Shown here in pieces: positions 43,219-52,218 of a stretch of 64,000 bases of DNA. Both the position numbers and the translations under genes were made by a program. The number at the start of each line of letters is the position of its first letter. Within the stretch, counting starts at the first letter, position 1. The notes beneath the pieces are model-generated. The model searched no databases, was not told where the DNA came from, and saw nothing but the letters and a program-made list of their open reading frames with translations. The stretch is taken from NCBI GenBank assembly GCA_963836015.1, contig CAWIIF010000005.1:186001-250000 (forward strand). The letters run 5' to 3'. Source of the DNA: CAWCDJ01 sp963836015. Its GTDB lineage: Bacteria; Acidobacteriota; Terriglobia; Bryobacterales; Bryobacteraceae.

Positions 43219-43225
43219 TATTCTA
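43219..43225. promoter_or_regulatory. Overlapping divergent -10 elements (TATTCT / TAGAAT)
   Basis: On the plus strand TATTCT (43219-43224) is 6 nt before ATG 43231. On the minus strand TAGAAT (43225-43220) is 6 nt before TTG 43213. Five base pairs are shared, so the two polymerases would compete for one site. Confidence 0.45.
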
Positions 43226-43230
43226 CGGGA

Positions 43231-44010
43231 ATGGCTCTTCCGCTTGAATCGAAGACCGCCCTGGTCACGGGCGCCAGCAAAGGCGTCGGGAAGGGGATCG
43301 CTCTCGAACTGGCGCGCTCGGGATGCGATGTGGCGCTCAATTATCATTCGGACCGCGCGGGGGCCGAAGCCACGGCGGCGGAGATTGCGGCGCTCGGCCG
43401 CACGGCCTTTCCGGTGCAGGCCGACGTGGGCTGCTCGGCCGAGGTCGAGCGGATGTTGGGTGAAGTGCTGGGGCGGTTCCCGCGGCTGGACATCCTGGTG
43501 AACAATGCCGGGACGCAGGTGTGGAAGCCGCTGCTCGATCTCGAGGAGGCCGAGTGGGACCGGGTGATCGCCACCAATCTGAAGGGCTGTTTCCTGTGCA
43601 CGCAGCAGGCGGCCCGGCACATGCGCGCGGCGGGCGGAGGCCGGATCATCAACATCGGGTCGGGGTGCAACAAGGTTCCGTTCCCGAACCTGGTGAGCTA
43701 TACGGCCAGCAAGGGCGGGATCGAGATGTTCACGAAGGTGGCGGCGGTGGAGTTGGGGAAATACGGAATCGCGGTGAACTGCGTGGCGCCGGGCGCCATC
43801 GAGATCGAGCGCACGAAACAGGAGGCATCCGACTACGCGGGAACGTGGGCGGGGCTGACGCCGCTCGGCCGCGTGGGCCGGCCGCTGGACGTGGGGCGCG
43901 CGGTGGCCTTCCTGGCGGGGGACGGCGGAGATTTCATTTCGGGGCAGACGTTATGGGTGGACGGCGCGCTGTTTACGCATCCGATTTGGCCGTATCCGGT
44001 GGGTTCGTAA
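43231..44010 (+). CDS. Short-chain dehydrogenase/reductase (glucose-1-dehydrogenase-like)
   Basis: 259 aa, a classical SDR. The coenzyme loop is TGASKGVGKG near the N-terminus, NNAG lies near residue 91, and the active site is Ser in 'NIGSGCNK' with Tyr-x-x-x-Lys in 'YTASKGG' (~156-160). 'VNCVAPGAIEIERT' and 'FISGQTLWVDGALF' close the fold. It oxidises or reduces a secondary alcohol with NAD(P); the substrate is not readable. The last 38 bp overlap the convergent zinc-ribbon gene. Confidence 0.9.
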   Translation: MALPLESKTALVTGASKGVGKGIALELARSGCDVALNYHSDRAGAEATAAEIAALGRTAFPVQADVGCSAEVERMLGEVLGRFPRLDILVNNAGTQVWKPLLDLEEAEWDRVIATNLKGCFLCTQQAARHMRAAGGGRIINIGSGCNKVPFPNLVSYTASKGGIEMFTKVAAVELGKYGIAVNCVAPGAIEIERTKQEASDYAGTWAGLTPLGRVGRPLDVGRAVAFLAGDGGDFISGQTLWVDGALFTHPIWPYPVGS

Positions 44011-44392
44011 CGGCACCCGGAGCAGCAGCGGCCGCGGCCGCCTCTTCCGGCTGCGCATCCGATAGGGTGCGCGGCGCGAGAGTGCGGCGGTCGTAGAACT
44101 GAATGCGGCAGAAACAGCAGTGATACAGTTTTCCACCGGCCCAGCGCTCCAGCAGGTTCAAGAACCCGGATTGCATCGGGTCGATGCCGTCCCGCTCTTT
44201 GAGCTTGCTCAGGCGGGCGGTTCCGCAGTTGGGACAGCGCGCCTCTCCCCCCAAGTGGTACCGGTACCTGCGCGGGATGCACATCTCCTCACGACATTTT
44301 CTACATTCGTAGATTGCCATGTAGCTAAAACGTTCTGCAAAGGTTCGGTGGATTCGCTTCAAGCGTCCACCGCACCTCCCACACTGGACCAT
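43973..44392 (-). CDS. Zinc-ribbon protein with four CxxC motifs
   Basis: 139 aa. CGRC near residue 4, CRKC near 31, CPNC near 54 and CCFC near 92 can build two zinc ribbons. Between them lie basic stretches (RRYRYHLGG, RLSKLKERDG). The tail is alanine-rich, low complexity and overlaps the 3' end of the SDR gene. The start at 44390-44392 begins M-V-Q-C-G-R-C, and the upstream frame adds nothing. I do not recognise a named family. It may bind nucleic acid. Confidence 0.7.
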   Translation of the reverse strand: MVQCGRCGGRLKRIHRTFAERFSYMAIYECRKCREEMCIPRRYRYHLGGEARCPNCGTARLSKLKERDGIDPMQSGFLNLLERWAGGKLYHCCFCRIQFYDRRTLAPRTLSDAQPEEAAAAAAAPGAVTNPPDTAKSDA

Positions 44393-44474
44393 TGGTACTA
44401 TTAATAGCTCAGTTTGCACTCCGCTACAAGCCGCGCCACAATAAGAGGTTCACCCTTTCGATCCATATCCCACC

Positions 44475-47237
44475 ATGCTCGACCGCATAACGGTGCATGG
44501 CGCACGCCAGCACAATTTGAAAAATATCGACGTCGAGATTCCCCGGAACAGCCTGACCGTGATCACGGGGTTGAGCGGCTCGGGGAAATCTTCGCTGGCT
44601 TTCGACACGATTTATGCGGAGGGGCAGCGCCGGTACGTGGAGACGCTCTCGACGTATGCGCGCCAGTTTCTGGACCAGATGGAGAGGCCGGACGTGGATT
44701 CGATCGACGGCCTGAGCCCGGCGATTTCGATCGAGCAGAAGACCACCAGCCGCAGCCCGCGGTCTACGGTGGGGACCATCACGGAGATCTACGATTACCT
44801 GCGCGTGCTGTACTCGTCGATCGGGGTGCCGCACTGCCCGGTGTGCGGCAACGAGATCTCCCGCCAGACCACGGAACAGATTCTGCAGCACGTGGTGGCG
44901 CTCAAGCCGGAAGACCGGATCATGGTGATGGCGCCAGTGGTGAGAGGGCGCAAGGGCGAATACAAGAAGGACCTGGAGAAGCTGGCCCGGCAGGGCTTCG
45001 TCCGCGCGCGTATCGACGGCGTGCTGCGCTCGCTCGACGAAGAGATCGTTCTCGACAAGCGGCGCAACCACACCATCGAAGTCGTGGTGGACCGGCTGCT
45101 GGTGAAGGCGGGGATCGAGAAACGGCTGGAGGCATCGATCGAGACGGCCACCAAGCTGGCTGGGGGGCTGGTGCTGATCGTGGTGGTGAACGGGGAAGAG
45201 CGCCTGTACTCGCAGAAACTGGCGTGCACCGAGTGCGGCACCAGCATTCCGCAGCTCGAGCCGCGGTCCTTTTCGTTCAACAGCCCGTACGGGGCCTGCG
45301 AGGATTGCCACGGGCTGGGCAGCATATGGTCGTTCGACCCGGCCAAGGTGATCGCCGACCCTTCCAAGCCGCTGCTCGACGGCGGACTGGGGCCGGGGGC
45401 CGGCTCCTGGTACATGCAGCAGGAACTGCAGGAGCTGGCGCGCAAGGCCCGCATCAACCTGAAGAAGCCCTACGAAGAGCTTCCGGCGAAGGCGCGGACG
45501 GTGCTGCTCGAGGGAGCCAACGGGCTGCCGGGGATCCTCGAAATCCTGCAGCAGAGCTTCGAATCGAGCACCGAGGGGTACCGCGAATGGCTGACGGAGT
45601 ACATGTCGCCGGTAGAGTGCCCGTCCTGTCACGGGAAACGGCTCAAGGCCTCCAGCCTGGCGGTGCGAGTGAAGAATTTTTCGATCGCAGAGTTCACGGC
45701 CCTTCCGGTGGCGCGTGCGCTGATGACGGCGCGGAACTGGGAATTCGGCGAGCGCGAGACGCAGATTGCGGGGCGGGTGGTGGAGGAGATCCGCCGCCGG
45801 CTGGAGTTCCTCTCCGCGGTGGGGCTGGACTACCTCAGCCTGGAACGCTCGGCCGCCACACTCTCGGGCGGCGAGTCGCAGCGGATCCGGCTGGCCACGC
45901 AGATCGGCTCGAAGCTGCGAGGCGTTCTATACGTGCTGGACGAGCCTTCGATCGGGCTGCATCCGCGCGATAACGGGCGGCTGCTGGAGACCCTGACGCG
46001 CCTGCGGGACATGGGCAACACGGTGCTGGTGGTGGAGCACGACGCCGAGACCATCGAGCGCGCCGATTACGTGATCGACCTGGGGCCGGGCGCCGGCCGG
46101 CTGGGCGGCGAACTGGTGGCGGCAGGGGACCCGGGGGCGATCGCCCGCAATCCGGATTCGCTCACCGGACAGTACCTGTCGGGAGCGAAGGAGATCGCGG
46201 TGCCGGCATCGCGGCGCGCGCCGGGCCAGAAGAAGCTGGTGATCCACGGCGCGCGGCAGCACAACCTCAAGGGAATCGACGTGGAGATTCCGCTGGGCGT
46301 GCTGACGGTGGTGACGGGCGTATCGGGCAGCGGCAAATCGACGCTGGTGAACGAGATCCTGTACCGGTCGCTGGCGCGAGAGATTTACGGCTCGCGGGAA
46401 GAGCCGGGCGCGCACGATTCGATCGAGGGGATCGCGCTGCTGGACAAGGTGATCCGCATCGACCAGGCGCCGATCGGGCGGACGCCGCGGTCCAACCCGG
46501 CCACGTACACGGGGCTGTTCACGCCGATTCGCGACCTGTACGCGATGCTGCCGGAATCGCGGGAGCGCGGGTACAAGCCGGGACGCTTCAGCTTCAACGT
46601 AAAAGGCGGGCGGTGCGAAGCATGCCAGGGCGACGGGTTGAAGCGCATCGAGATGAACTTCCTGCCGGACGTGTACGTGACGTGCGACGTCTGCCGCGGA
46701 CGGCGCTACAACCGCGAGACGCTGCAGGTGAAGTTCAAGAACTACTCGATCGCCGATCTTTTGGATGCTACCGTGGAGGAGGCGCTGCCCCTGATGGAAA
46801 ACCTGCCGCAGATCCGCGCCAAGCTGCAGACCCTCTACGACGTGGGCCTGGGCTACGTGCACCTGGGGCAATCCTCGACCACGCTATCGGGCGGCGAAGC
46901 GCAGCGCATCAAGCTGGCCAAGGAGCTGAGCAAGCGCCAGACCGGACGCACGTTCTACCTGCTCGACGAGCCCACCACCGGGCTGCATTTCGACGATGTC
47001 CGCAAGCTGCTGGACGTGCTGCAGCGGCTGGTGGAGCTGGGCAACACGGTGGTGGTGATCGAGCACAACCTGGACGTAATCAAGACCGCCGACTGGCTGA
47101 TCGACCTGGGACCGGACGGGGGCGAATACGGCGGGCGGGTGGTGGCGAGCGGCACGCCCGAGCAGGTGAGCCGGTCCAAGAAGAGCTATACGGCCGAGGC
47201 GCTGCGGAAGGTGCTCGGCAACGGGAAGGCGGCATGA
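44475..47237 (+). CDS. uvrA: Excinuclease ABC subunit A
   Basis: 920 aa, close to the usual ~940. It has two ABC ATPase halves: Walker A GLSGSGKSS near residue 35 and GVSGSGKST near 618, with signatures LSGGESQRI (~464) and LSGGEAQRI (~804). Zinc modules carry CPVC, CTECG/CEDCHGLG and CEACQGDG/CDVCRGRRY. 'YAEGQRRYVETLSTYARQFLDQM' is the N-terminal family stretch. UvrA finds bulky DNA lesions and loads UvrB. Its stop overlaps the next ATG by 4 bp, so it is translationally coupled to a deoxyhypusine-synthase-like gene. I found no LexA-type box by eye. Confidence 0.97.
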   Translation: MLDRITVHGARQHNLKNIDVEIPRNSLTVITGLSGSGKSSLAFDTIYAEGQRRYVETLSTYARQFLDQMERPDVDSIDGLSPAISIEQKTTSRSPRSTVGTITEIYDYLRVLYSSIGVPHCPVCGNEISRQTTEQILQHVVALKPEDRIMVMAPVVRGRKGEYKKDLEKLARQGFVRARIDGVLRSLDEEIVLDKRRNHTIEVVVDRLLVKAGIEKRLEASIETATKLAGGLVLIVVVNGEERLYSQKLACTECGTSIPQLEPRSFSFNSPYGACEDCHGLGSIWSFDPAKVIADPSKPLLDGGLGPGAGSWYMQQELQELARKARINLKKPYEELPAKARTVLLEGANGLPGILEILQQSFESSTEGYREWLTEYMSPVECPSCHGKRLKASSLAVRVKNFSIAEFTALPVARALMTARNWEFGERETQIAGRVVEEIRRRLEFLSAVGLDYLSLERSAATLSGGESQRIRLATQIGSKLRGVLYVLDEPSIGLHPRDNGRLLETLTRLRDMGNTVLVVEHDAETIERADYVIDLGPGAGRLGGELVAAGDPGAIARNPDSLTGQYLSGAKEIAVPASRRAPGQKKLVIHGARQHNLKGIDVEIPLGVLTVVTGVSGSGKSTLVNEILYRSLAREIYGSREEPGAHDSIEGIALLDKVIRIDQAPIGRTPRSNPATYTGLFTPIRDLYAMLPESRERGYKPGRFSFNVKGGRCEACQGDGLKRIEMNFLPDVYVTCDVCRGRRYNRETLQVKFKNYSIADLLDATVEEALPLMENLPQIRAKLQTLYDVGLGYVHLGQSSTTLSGGEAQRIKLAKELSKRQTGRTFYLLDEPTTGLHFDDVRKLLDVLQRLVELGNTVVVIEHNLDVIKTADWLIDLGPDGGEYGGRVVASGTPEQVSRSKKSYTAEALRKVLGNGKAA

Positions 47238-48193
47238 GCAAGTACGCCGAGCGGCCGCTCGATTTCGCCGGGTTGAAGACCGTGGGGCTGGCGGAGCGCG
47301 GCGGGAAGGTGGGGACGGCGGACTTTGCGTCGGCCTATGCGAAAGGCTCGGGCATTTCCGGGTGGCTGGCTTCGCTGCCCCGCATCCTGGCAGGCGATTC
47401 GTTCCGCGCGGTGGTGGACGCGGTGGCCGCAGCCCGGGAGCGCCGGCGCGCGATCATCTGGGGGATGGGCGGGCACGTCATCAAGTGCGGCCTGGCTCCG
47501 GTGCTGGCGGACCTGATGCGGCGCGGCTATGCGACGGCCTTCGCGATGAACGGCTCGGCGGCCATCCACGATTTCGAAATCGCGCTGGCCGGCCAAACCA
47601 GCGAGGATGTGGAAGCCGTGCTGCCGGACGGCCGTTTCGGGTCGGCCGAGGAGACCGGCCGCGAGATGAACCGCGCGATTACGGCGGGCTGCCTGGAAGA
47701 GTTGGGGATGGGCGAGGCGCTGGGGAGCCGTCTGGAGCTGATTGCCGCGCCGCAGCACGCCGCGTCGAGCCTGCTGCTCGAGGCCTACCGGCAGGGCGTC
47801 CCGGTGACGGTGCACGTGGCCATCGGGACGGACACGCCGCACACGCACCCGGCGGCGGACGGCGCGGCGATCGGCGAGGCGTCGCACCGCGATTTCCGGC
47901 TGCTGTGCTCGTGCATCCGAGGGCTCGACGACGGCGGGGTGTACCTGAACGTGGGGTCGGCGGTGGTGCTGCCGGAGGTATTCCTGAAGGCGGTCTCCGC
48001 GGTGCGCAACCTGGGGCATCCGCTGGCGGGATTCACGACGGCCAACTTCGATTTCCTGCAGCATTACCGCCCGCGGGTGAATGTGGTGGAGCGGCCGCAC
48101 GCGCGCGCCGGAGGGGCCGGCTACGCGATCACCGGGCATCATGAACTGATGGTGCCGCTGCTGGCCGCGGCCCTGATCGAGAGAGACTCGTGA
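47234..48193 (+). CDS. Deoxyhypusine-synthase-like NAD-dependent protein
   Basis: 319 aa. The core 'IIWGMGGHVIKCGLAPVLADLMRRGYATAFAMNGSAAIHDFEIALAGQTSEDVEAVLPDGRFGSAEETG' strongly recalls deoxyhypusine synthase, including the A-x-H-D-x-E box. 'HVAIGTDTPHTHPAADGAAIGEASHRDFRLL' and 'GGVYLNVGSAVVLPEVFLKAVSAVRNLGHP' follow. Bacteria do not make hypusine on eIF5A, and some bacterial relatives make homospermidine instead. The active-site Lys of deoxyhypusine synthase is not apparent. It overlaps uvrA by 4 bp and the CPBP gene by 4 bp. The family assignment is firm at fold level, the reaction is not. Confidence 0.7.
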   Translation: MSKYAERPLDFAGLKTVGLAERGGKVGTADFASAYAKGSGISGWLASLPRILAGDSFRAVVDAVAAARERRRAIIWGMGGHVIKCGLAPVLADLMRRGYATAFAMNGSAAIHDFEIALAGQTSEDVEAVLPDGRFGSAEETGREMNRAITAGCLEELGMGEALGSRLELIAAPQHAASSLLLEAYRQGVPVTVHVAIGTDTPHTHPAADGAAIGEASHRDFRLLCSCIRGLDDGGVYLNVGSAVVLPEVFLKAVSAVRNLGHPLAGFTTANFDFLQHYRPRVNVVERPHARAGGAGYAITGHHELMVPLLAAALIERDS

Positions 48194-48981
48194 GCGACGG
48201 TCCGTACGCGGAGCCGCCGGTTCTTCCGCCGGACGAGCCGCCGCTGCCGCCTCCACCGCCGCCTCCGGAGGAGCGCTACCCGTTTTGGGGATACTCCGAC
48301 GTGCTGCTCTTCACGGGTCTGGCGGTTCCCTGCCTGTTTGCCGGGTTCGCGCTGGCCAAGGCGTTTCTGTTCGCGCTGCAAGTGATCCACATGCGGCCGG
48401 TAAATCCGGTGGTGGAGCTGTTGCTGGGACAGAGCGCGGGGTACGCATTTCTGTTCGGATCGCTGGTGTTGATCTTCCGGGTGCATTACGACCGCCCGCT
48501 GCTGCGCTCGATGAGCTGGTCCGATCCGGGTCGCCCGTTCGCGGGGCTGATCATGCTGGGCTTCGCGACGGCGCTGGGGGTGAACCTGGTGGGGCTGCTG
48601 ATCCAGACTCCGACCACGACGAACCCGATGACGCAACTGCTGCGCGACCGCACGGCGATCCTGCTGGTAGGCATGTTCGGAATCACGCTGGGGCCGATCT
48701 GCGAGGAACTGGCATTTCGCGGCCTGCTGCAGCCGCTGCTGGTGCGGTCGCTGGGGGTGGTTCCGGGGATTCTGGCCGCGGCGATTCCGTTCGGGCTGCT
48801 GCACCTGCCGGAATACGGCTACTCCTGGCGGCACGGCGTGCTGGTGACGCTGGCGGGCGCGGCATTCGGCTGGATCCGCCATTCGACGGGATCGGTGAAG
48901 GCCGCGGCGATCATGCACGCGGCGTACAATGCGTTCTTCTTCATTGCGCTGATGAGCGCGCCGAAGATGGCGGGGTATTGA
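48190..48981 (+). CDS. CPBP-family intramembrane (CAAX-like) protease
   Basis: 263 aa from a GTG start that overlaps the previous stop (GTGA). The N-terminal ~30 residues are proline-rich (PPVLPPDEPPLPPPPPPPEE). About seven membrane helices follow. The catalytic motifs E-E-x-x-x-R (CEELAFRG, ~171) and H-x-x-x-N (MHAAYNAFFF, ~241), with an intermediate F-G-L-L-H, are those of the CPBP/Abi glutamic-type intramembrane proteases. Bacterial members process membrane or bacteriocin-immunity substrates. It is the last gene of the uvrA operon. Confidence 0.88.
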   Translation: MSDGPYAEPPVLPPDEPPLPPPPPPPEERYPFWGYSDVLLFTGLAVPCLFAGFALAKAFLFALQVIHMRPVNPVVELLLGQSAGYAFLFGSLVLIFRVHYDRPLLRSMSWSDPGRPFAGLIMLGFATALGVNLVGLLIQTPTTTNPMTQLLRDRTAILLVGMFGITLGPICEELAFRGLLQPLLVRSLGVVPGILAAAIPFGLLHLPEYGYSWRHGVLVTLAGAAFGWIRHSTGSVKAAAIMHAAYNAFFFIALMSAPKMAGY

Positions 48982-48995
48982 CGAAAGGCCATGTC

Positions 48996-51731
48996 TTACT
49001 CCTGCCGCAGAGCCGCCAGCGGATCAATTCGGGACGCTCGCCGTGCCGGCGCGTAGCCAGCGAGAATCGCGGCGCTCAGGAGCACGACACCGGCCAGCGC
49101 CAGGGTTCCCGGATCATTGGGCTGGGTCTCGAACAGAAGCGATTTGACCAGCCGGGACGCGATTAACGCGGCAGGCACGCTGATGGCGAGCCCCGCCGCG
49201 GCCAGTATTAGAACGCGGCGCAGAACCATCCATACCACGGCGCCGCGTTGCGCGCCCAGAGCCATACGGATTCCAATCTCGCCAACCTGCCGCGCGACAT
49301 GGTACGACATCGTTCCGTAGAGCCCCACGCACGCCATCAGGAGAGCGAGAACCGCGAAGCCCGTACACAATTTCGCGAACGTGATTTCCCGGCTGATGGT
49401 CCGATCGATTTCCGCAGCCTGAGTGACCACGTTGGTGACGGGAATGCGGGAATCCGCCTCCCCCACGATCTCACGCACACTCTGGACAAACCTCAGCGGA
49501 TCACCCGCGGTGCGCAGCGCGTAGGTCACCCGATCCGAGGAAAACTGGCTGGCCGGTACGAACACGGTCATGGGACTCCCCTGTTTCAGGCCACCGTACC
49601 GCACGTTACCCGACACGCCGACGATTTCGAGATCGCGCTCGTAGTCCACGAACGTGATGCGCCGGCCCACCGGATTGTCGTTCCCGAAGTAAGTCCGCGC
49701 CAGCCGCTCGCTGATTACGGCAACCGGCGTGGAGCCCGGTTGGTCGCGGGCGTCAATCTCACGCCCGGCCAGGATCGGAATCTGCATCGTCGTGAGGAAA
49801 CGCGGTGCGGCGGCCATGACGCCTGCGCCTTCGATGGTAGCGGCGCCGATCTTCATGGCTCCCCGGTATGCCCCCCCGACCTCGCCGGCGCTGATGATCG
49901 AGGATTGCGAAAGCGTGGCGCTGCTCACTCCCGGGATCGACTCGAAGCGCTTGCGCAGGTTCTCGTAAAAAGTGGCGATCTCCGATTCGGGATGCCCCGC
50001 CTGGCGCGCATTCAACGTGAAGAGAAGGATGTTCTCGCGGGAGTATCCCAGTGGGATGGAGTGCAGCTTGTCGAGTGTCCGGACAAACAGGCCCGCGGCG
50101 ACCAGGATGCCAAAAGACATCGCGATCTGGGCGACCACCAGAACGTTCTGCGCGCGGCGGCGCGGTCCGCCCCCGCGGCCATCCTTTAACGTGGGCATGA
50201 CGTCGGGACGCGTCGACTGAATCGCCGGAGCGAGGCCAAATAGCAGGCCGCAAACCACGGAGAGCGCGGCCGTCACGGCCAGCACGTGCCAGTTCAATTC
50301 CGCGTGCAACGTAAAGTTCCCCCGTCTGTTGGAGAACAGAAACGTCAGCGATCGCACGCCCCAGTTCGCAAACAGCACCGCGAATGCTCCGCCGAGTGAC
50401 GCCAGCATCACGCTCTCGGTAAGCAACTGCCGCACGACGCGGAACCGCCCAGCTCCCAGGCTGAGCCGGACAGCCATCTCGCGGCGCCGCGCGGCGGCCC
50501 TTGCCAGCAGCAGATTGGCGATGTTCGCGCACGTGATCGCCAGGATCAGTCCCACCATCGCCAGGAGCACGTACAGAGGCTTGGAATACTCGCGGCGCAA
50601 GCTGCCCAGACCGGCGGCGCCGGGATTCAGGGTCAGCGCGGGCAGTCTAGCGCGCTCACCGCCGGTGGTCGCGGTGGCGGCAACCCATTGATGGAAACGA
50701 GGAGCCAGCGCTGCTTGCGCCTGGGCCATGCTTACGCCGGGACGCAGGCGGCCCATCATTTCGATCCAGTAGAAGTTTCCGTCGGGATACATACGAGCCG
50801 CTCGGGCGCCGTCTACGAGCAGATTCGTGTGCAACGGAAGGTAGAGGTCCGGCGATGCGGCTGGGTCGACTCCGAAGAATTCCGGTGGCGCCACGCCGAT
50901 CACCGTGAAGGGCTCGTTATCGACGAGAATTGGTTGTCCAATCGCATTCGGCGGTCCTCCAAAGCGATTTTGGCTTGTAGCAAAACTGATTACGGCGACC
51001 GGCGCCGCGCCTGGACGGTCGTCTTGGGAATCGATCAGACGTCCCGCGGCCGGCGACACTCCCAGGCCGCGGAAATACTCGCCAGTGACGAACTCGGTGC
51101 CGGCGCTCATGGCCTGCCCGCGGACGGCCAGGGTACGGTTTTGTGCGTTGAAGTATCCGAAGAGCGTGGAGAAGACGGGATTCTCCTCGCGCAGCGTCTC
51201 GAACGCGCCGTACGGGAAGATCCCAGTGACCAGAGAGCCTTTGTCGCCCGGCCAGAAAATGCCTTGTAACCCGTGCACGACGTGTTGCCATTCCCCGCCG
51301 GCGTTCTGGGGCGGCCGGCTATGCCAATTCAAGACTACCAGCGACTCGGGATCGGCGACCGGCAGCGAGCGCAACAGAATCGACTCCATCAAGCTGTAGA
51401 TCGCAGTATTGGCCCCGATGCCGAGCGCCAGCGACAAGATCGCGAGGGTGCTGAATGTCTTGTTGGCGGCCATGGTGCGAAAGCCATAACGGATATCCTG
51501 GCCCAGTTCCGACAAAAACCGTGTCATCCAAATCTCCCGTGACTCTTCGTGCTTCAGTCCGACGTTGCCAAATCGCCGGCACGCTTCAGCCCGGGCGCGG
51601 TCCGCCGTCATCCCGTCTGCTTCGAGTTCCGCGGCTCTTTCCGCAAGGTGGAGTTCCATTTCCTCACGCAGCGCCTCGCTGCGGCTGGCGCTCTCTCTCC
51701 AATACTTCAGCCGTCGTAACACGTCCTTCAC
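48996..51731 (-). CDS. ADOP-type FtsX/MacB permease
   Basis: 911 aa. Residues 1-75 are the permease-prefix domain (LRRLKYWRESASRSEALREEMELHLAERAAELEADG...CRRFGN). The first helix ('LAILSLALGIGANTAIYSLM') lies near 95-115, followed by a MacB-type periplasmic domain, an FtsX block ('VLLAMVGLILAITCANIANLLLARAAARRREMAVRLSLGAGRFRVVRQLL') near 395-460, a second periplasmic domain and the closing FtsX block ending 'RRASRIDPLAALRQE'. The full layout is that of the acidobacterial duplicated orphan permease. It overlaps the PadR gene by 4 bp and is probably repressed by it. Confidence 0.93.
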   Translation of the reverse strand: MKDVLRRLKYWRESASRSEALREEMELHLAERAAELEADGMTADRARAEACRRFGNVGLKHEESREIWMTRFLSELGQDIRYGFRTMAANKTFSTLAILSLALGIGANTAIYSLMESILLRSLPVADPESLVVLNWHSRPPQNAGGEWQHVVHGLQGIFWPGDKGSLVTGIFPYGAFETLREENPVFSTLFGYFNAQNRTLAVRGQAMSAGTEFVTGEYFRGLGVSPAAGRLIDSQDDRPGAAPVAVISFATSQNRFGGPPNAIGQPILVDNEPFTVIGVAPPEFFGVDPAASPDLYLPLHTNLLVDGARAARMYPDGNFYWIEMMGRLRPGVSMAQAQAALAPRFHQWVAATATTGGERARLPALTLNPGAAGLGSLRREYSKPLYVLLAMVGLILAITCANIANLLLARAAARRREMAVRLSLGAGRFRVVRQLLTESVMLASLGGAFAVLFANWGVRSLTFLFSNRRGNFTLHAELNWHVLAVTAALSVVCGLLFGLAPAIQSTRPDVMPTLKDGRGGGPRRRAQNVLVVAQIAMSFGILVAAGLFVRTLDKLHSIPLGYSRENILLFTLNARQAGHPESEIATFYENLRKRFESIPGVSSATLSQSSIISAGEVGGAYRGAMKIGAATIEGAGVMAAAPRFLTTMQIPILAGREIDARDQPGSTPVAVISERLARTYFGNDNPVGRRITFVDYERDLEIVGVSGNVRYGGLKQGSPMTVFVPASQFSSDRVTYALRTAGDPLRFVQSVREIVGEADSRIPVTNVVTQAAEIDRTISREITFAKLCTGFAVLALLMACVGLYGTMSYHVARQVGEIGIRMALGAQRGAVVWMVLRRVLILAAAGLAISVPAALIASRLVKSLLFETQPNDPGTLALAGVVLLSAAILAGYAPARRASRIDPLAALRQE

Positions 51732-52066
51732 TCCGCTCCCATCACGCGCGCGATCGCCAACGTGAGTTTGGCGTACTTCCGGGTCTCAACGGCCAGCTGT
51801 TTGCGGCCAGCCGCCGTGATCTTGTAGATCCTCGCCCGCCGGTTATTCGACGTCACGCCCCAGACGCCCTCGATCCAGCCGTGTAGCTCGAGGCGCTGGA
51901 GAGCGGGGTACAAAGAGCCCTCCTCGACCAAGAGCTCGTTGTCGGACGATTGCTGAATGAACTGGACTATGCCGTAACCGTGGAGATCGCGTCGCGACAG
52001 CGTTCGCAGAATCAACATGTCCAGTGAACCGGGCAACGAATCGTTCTTTTGCGCCTTACGTCCCAT
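51728..52066 (-). CDS. PadR-family transcriptional regulator
   Basis: 112 aa. 'SLPGSLDMLILRTLSRRDLHGYGIVQFIQQSS' is the PadR N-terminal winged helix start, and 'EEGSLYPALQRLELHGWIEGVWGVTSNNRRARIYKITAAGRKQLAVE' holds the recognition helix and wing. It overlaps the ADOP gene by 4 bp, the standard PadR-ADOP cassette of acidobacteria. It likely represses its own operon. The inducing signal is unknown. Confidence 0.93.
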   Translation of the reverse strand: MGRKAQKNDSLPGSLDMLILRTLSRRDLHGYGIVQFIQQSSDNELLVEEGSLYPALQRLELHGWIEGVWGVTSNNRRARIYKITAAGRKQLAVETRKYAKLTLAIARVMGAE

Positions 52067-52165
52067 ACCAAGAATTCTTAGCTTACGGCAACGAGATTAC
52101 GCGAGTCAAGTTCAGATTGGCGAGCGCTAGCGCAGAATTGAGATTCCGCCGGAGGGCGGCAGTCA

Positions 52166-52192
52166 TGTCACATTCCGAAGCGCTATCCCGTC
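52166..52192 (+). promoter_or_regulatory. ECF41-type promoter
   Basis: TGTCACA (52166-52172), exactly 16 bases, CGTC (52189-52192). This is the consensus I recall for ECF41 sigma factors. It lies 27 bp before the ATG of the carboxymuconolactone-decarboxylase gene and upstream of the ECF41 sigma gene itself, so the operon is probably autoregulated. It also rules out the longer start at 52165. Confidence 0.75.
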
Positions 52193-52218
52193 TCACCGTT
52201 GAAGACAGGAGGAACGAC

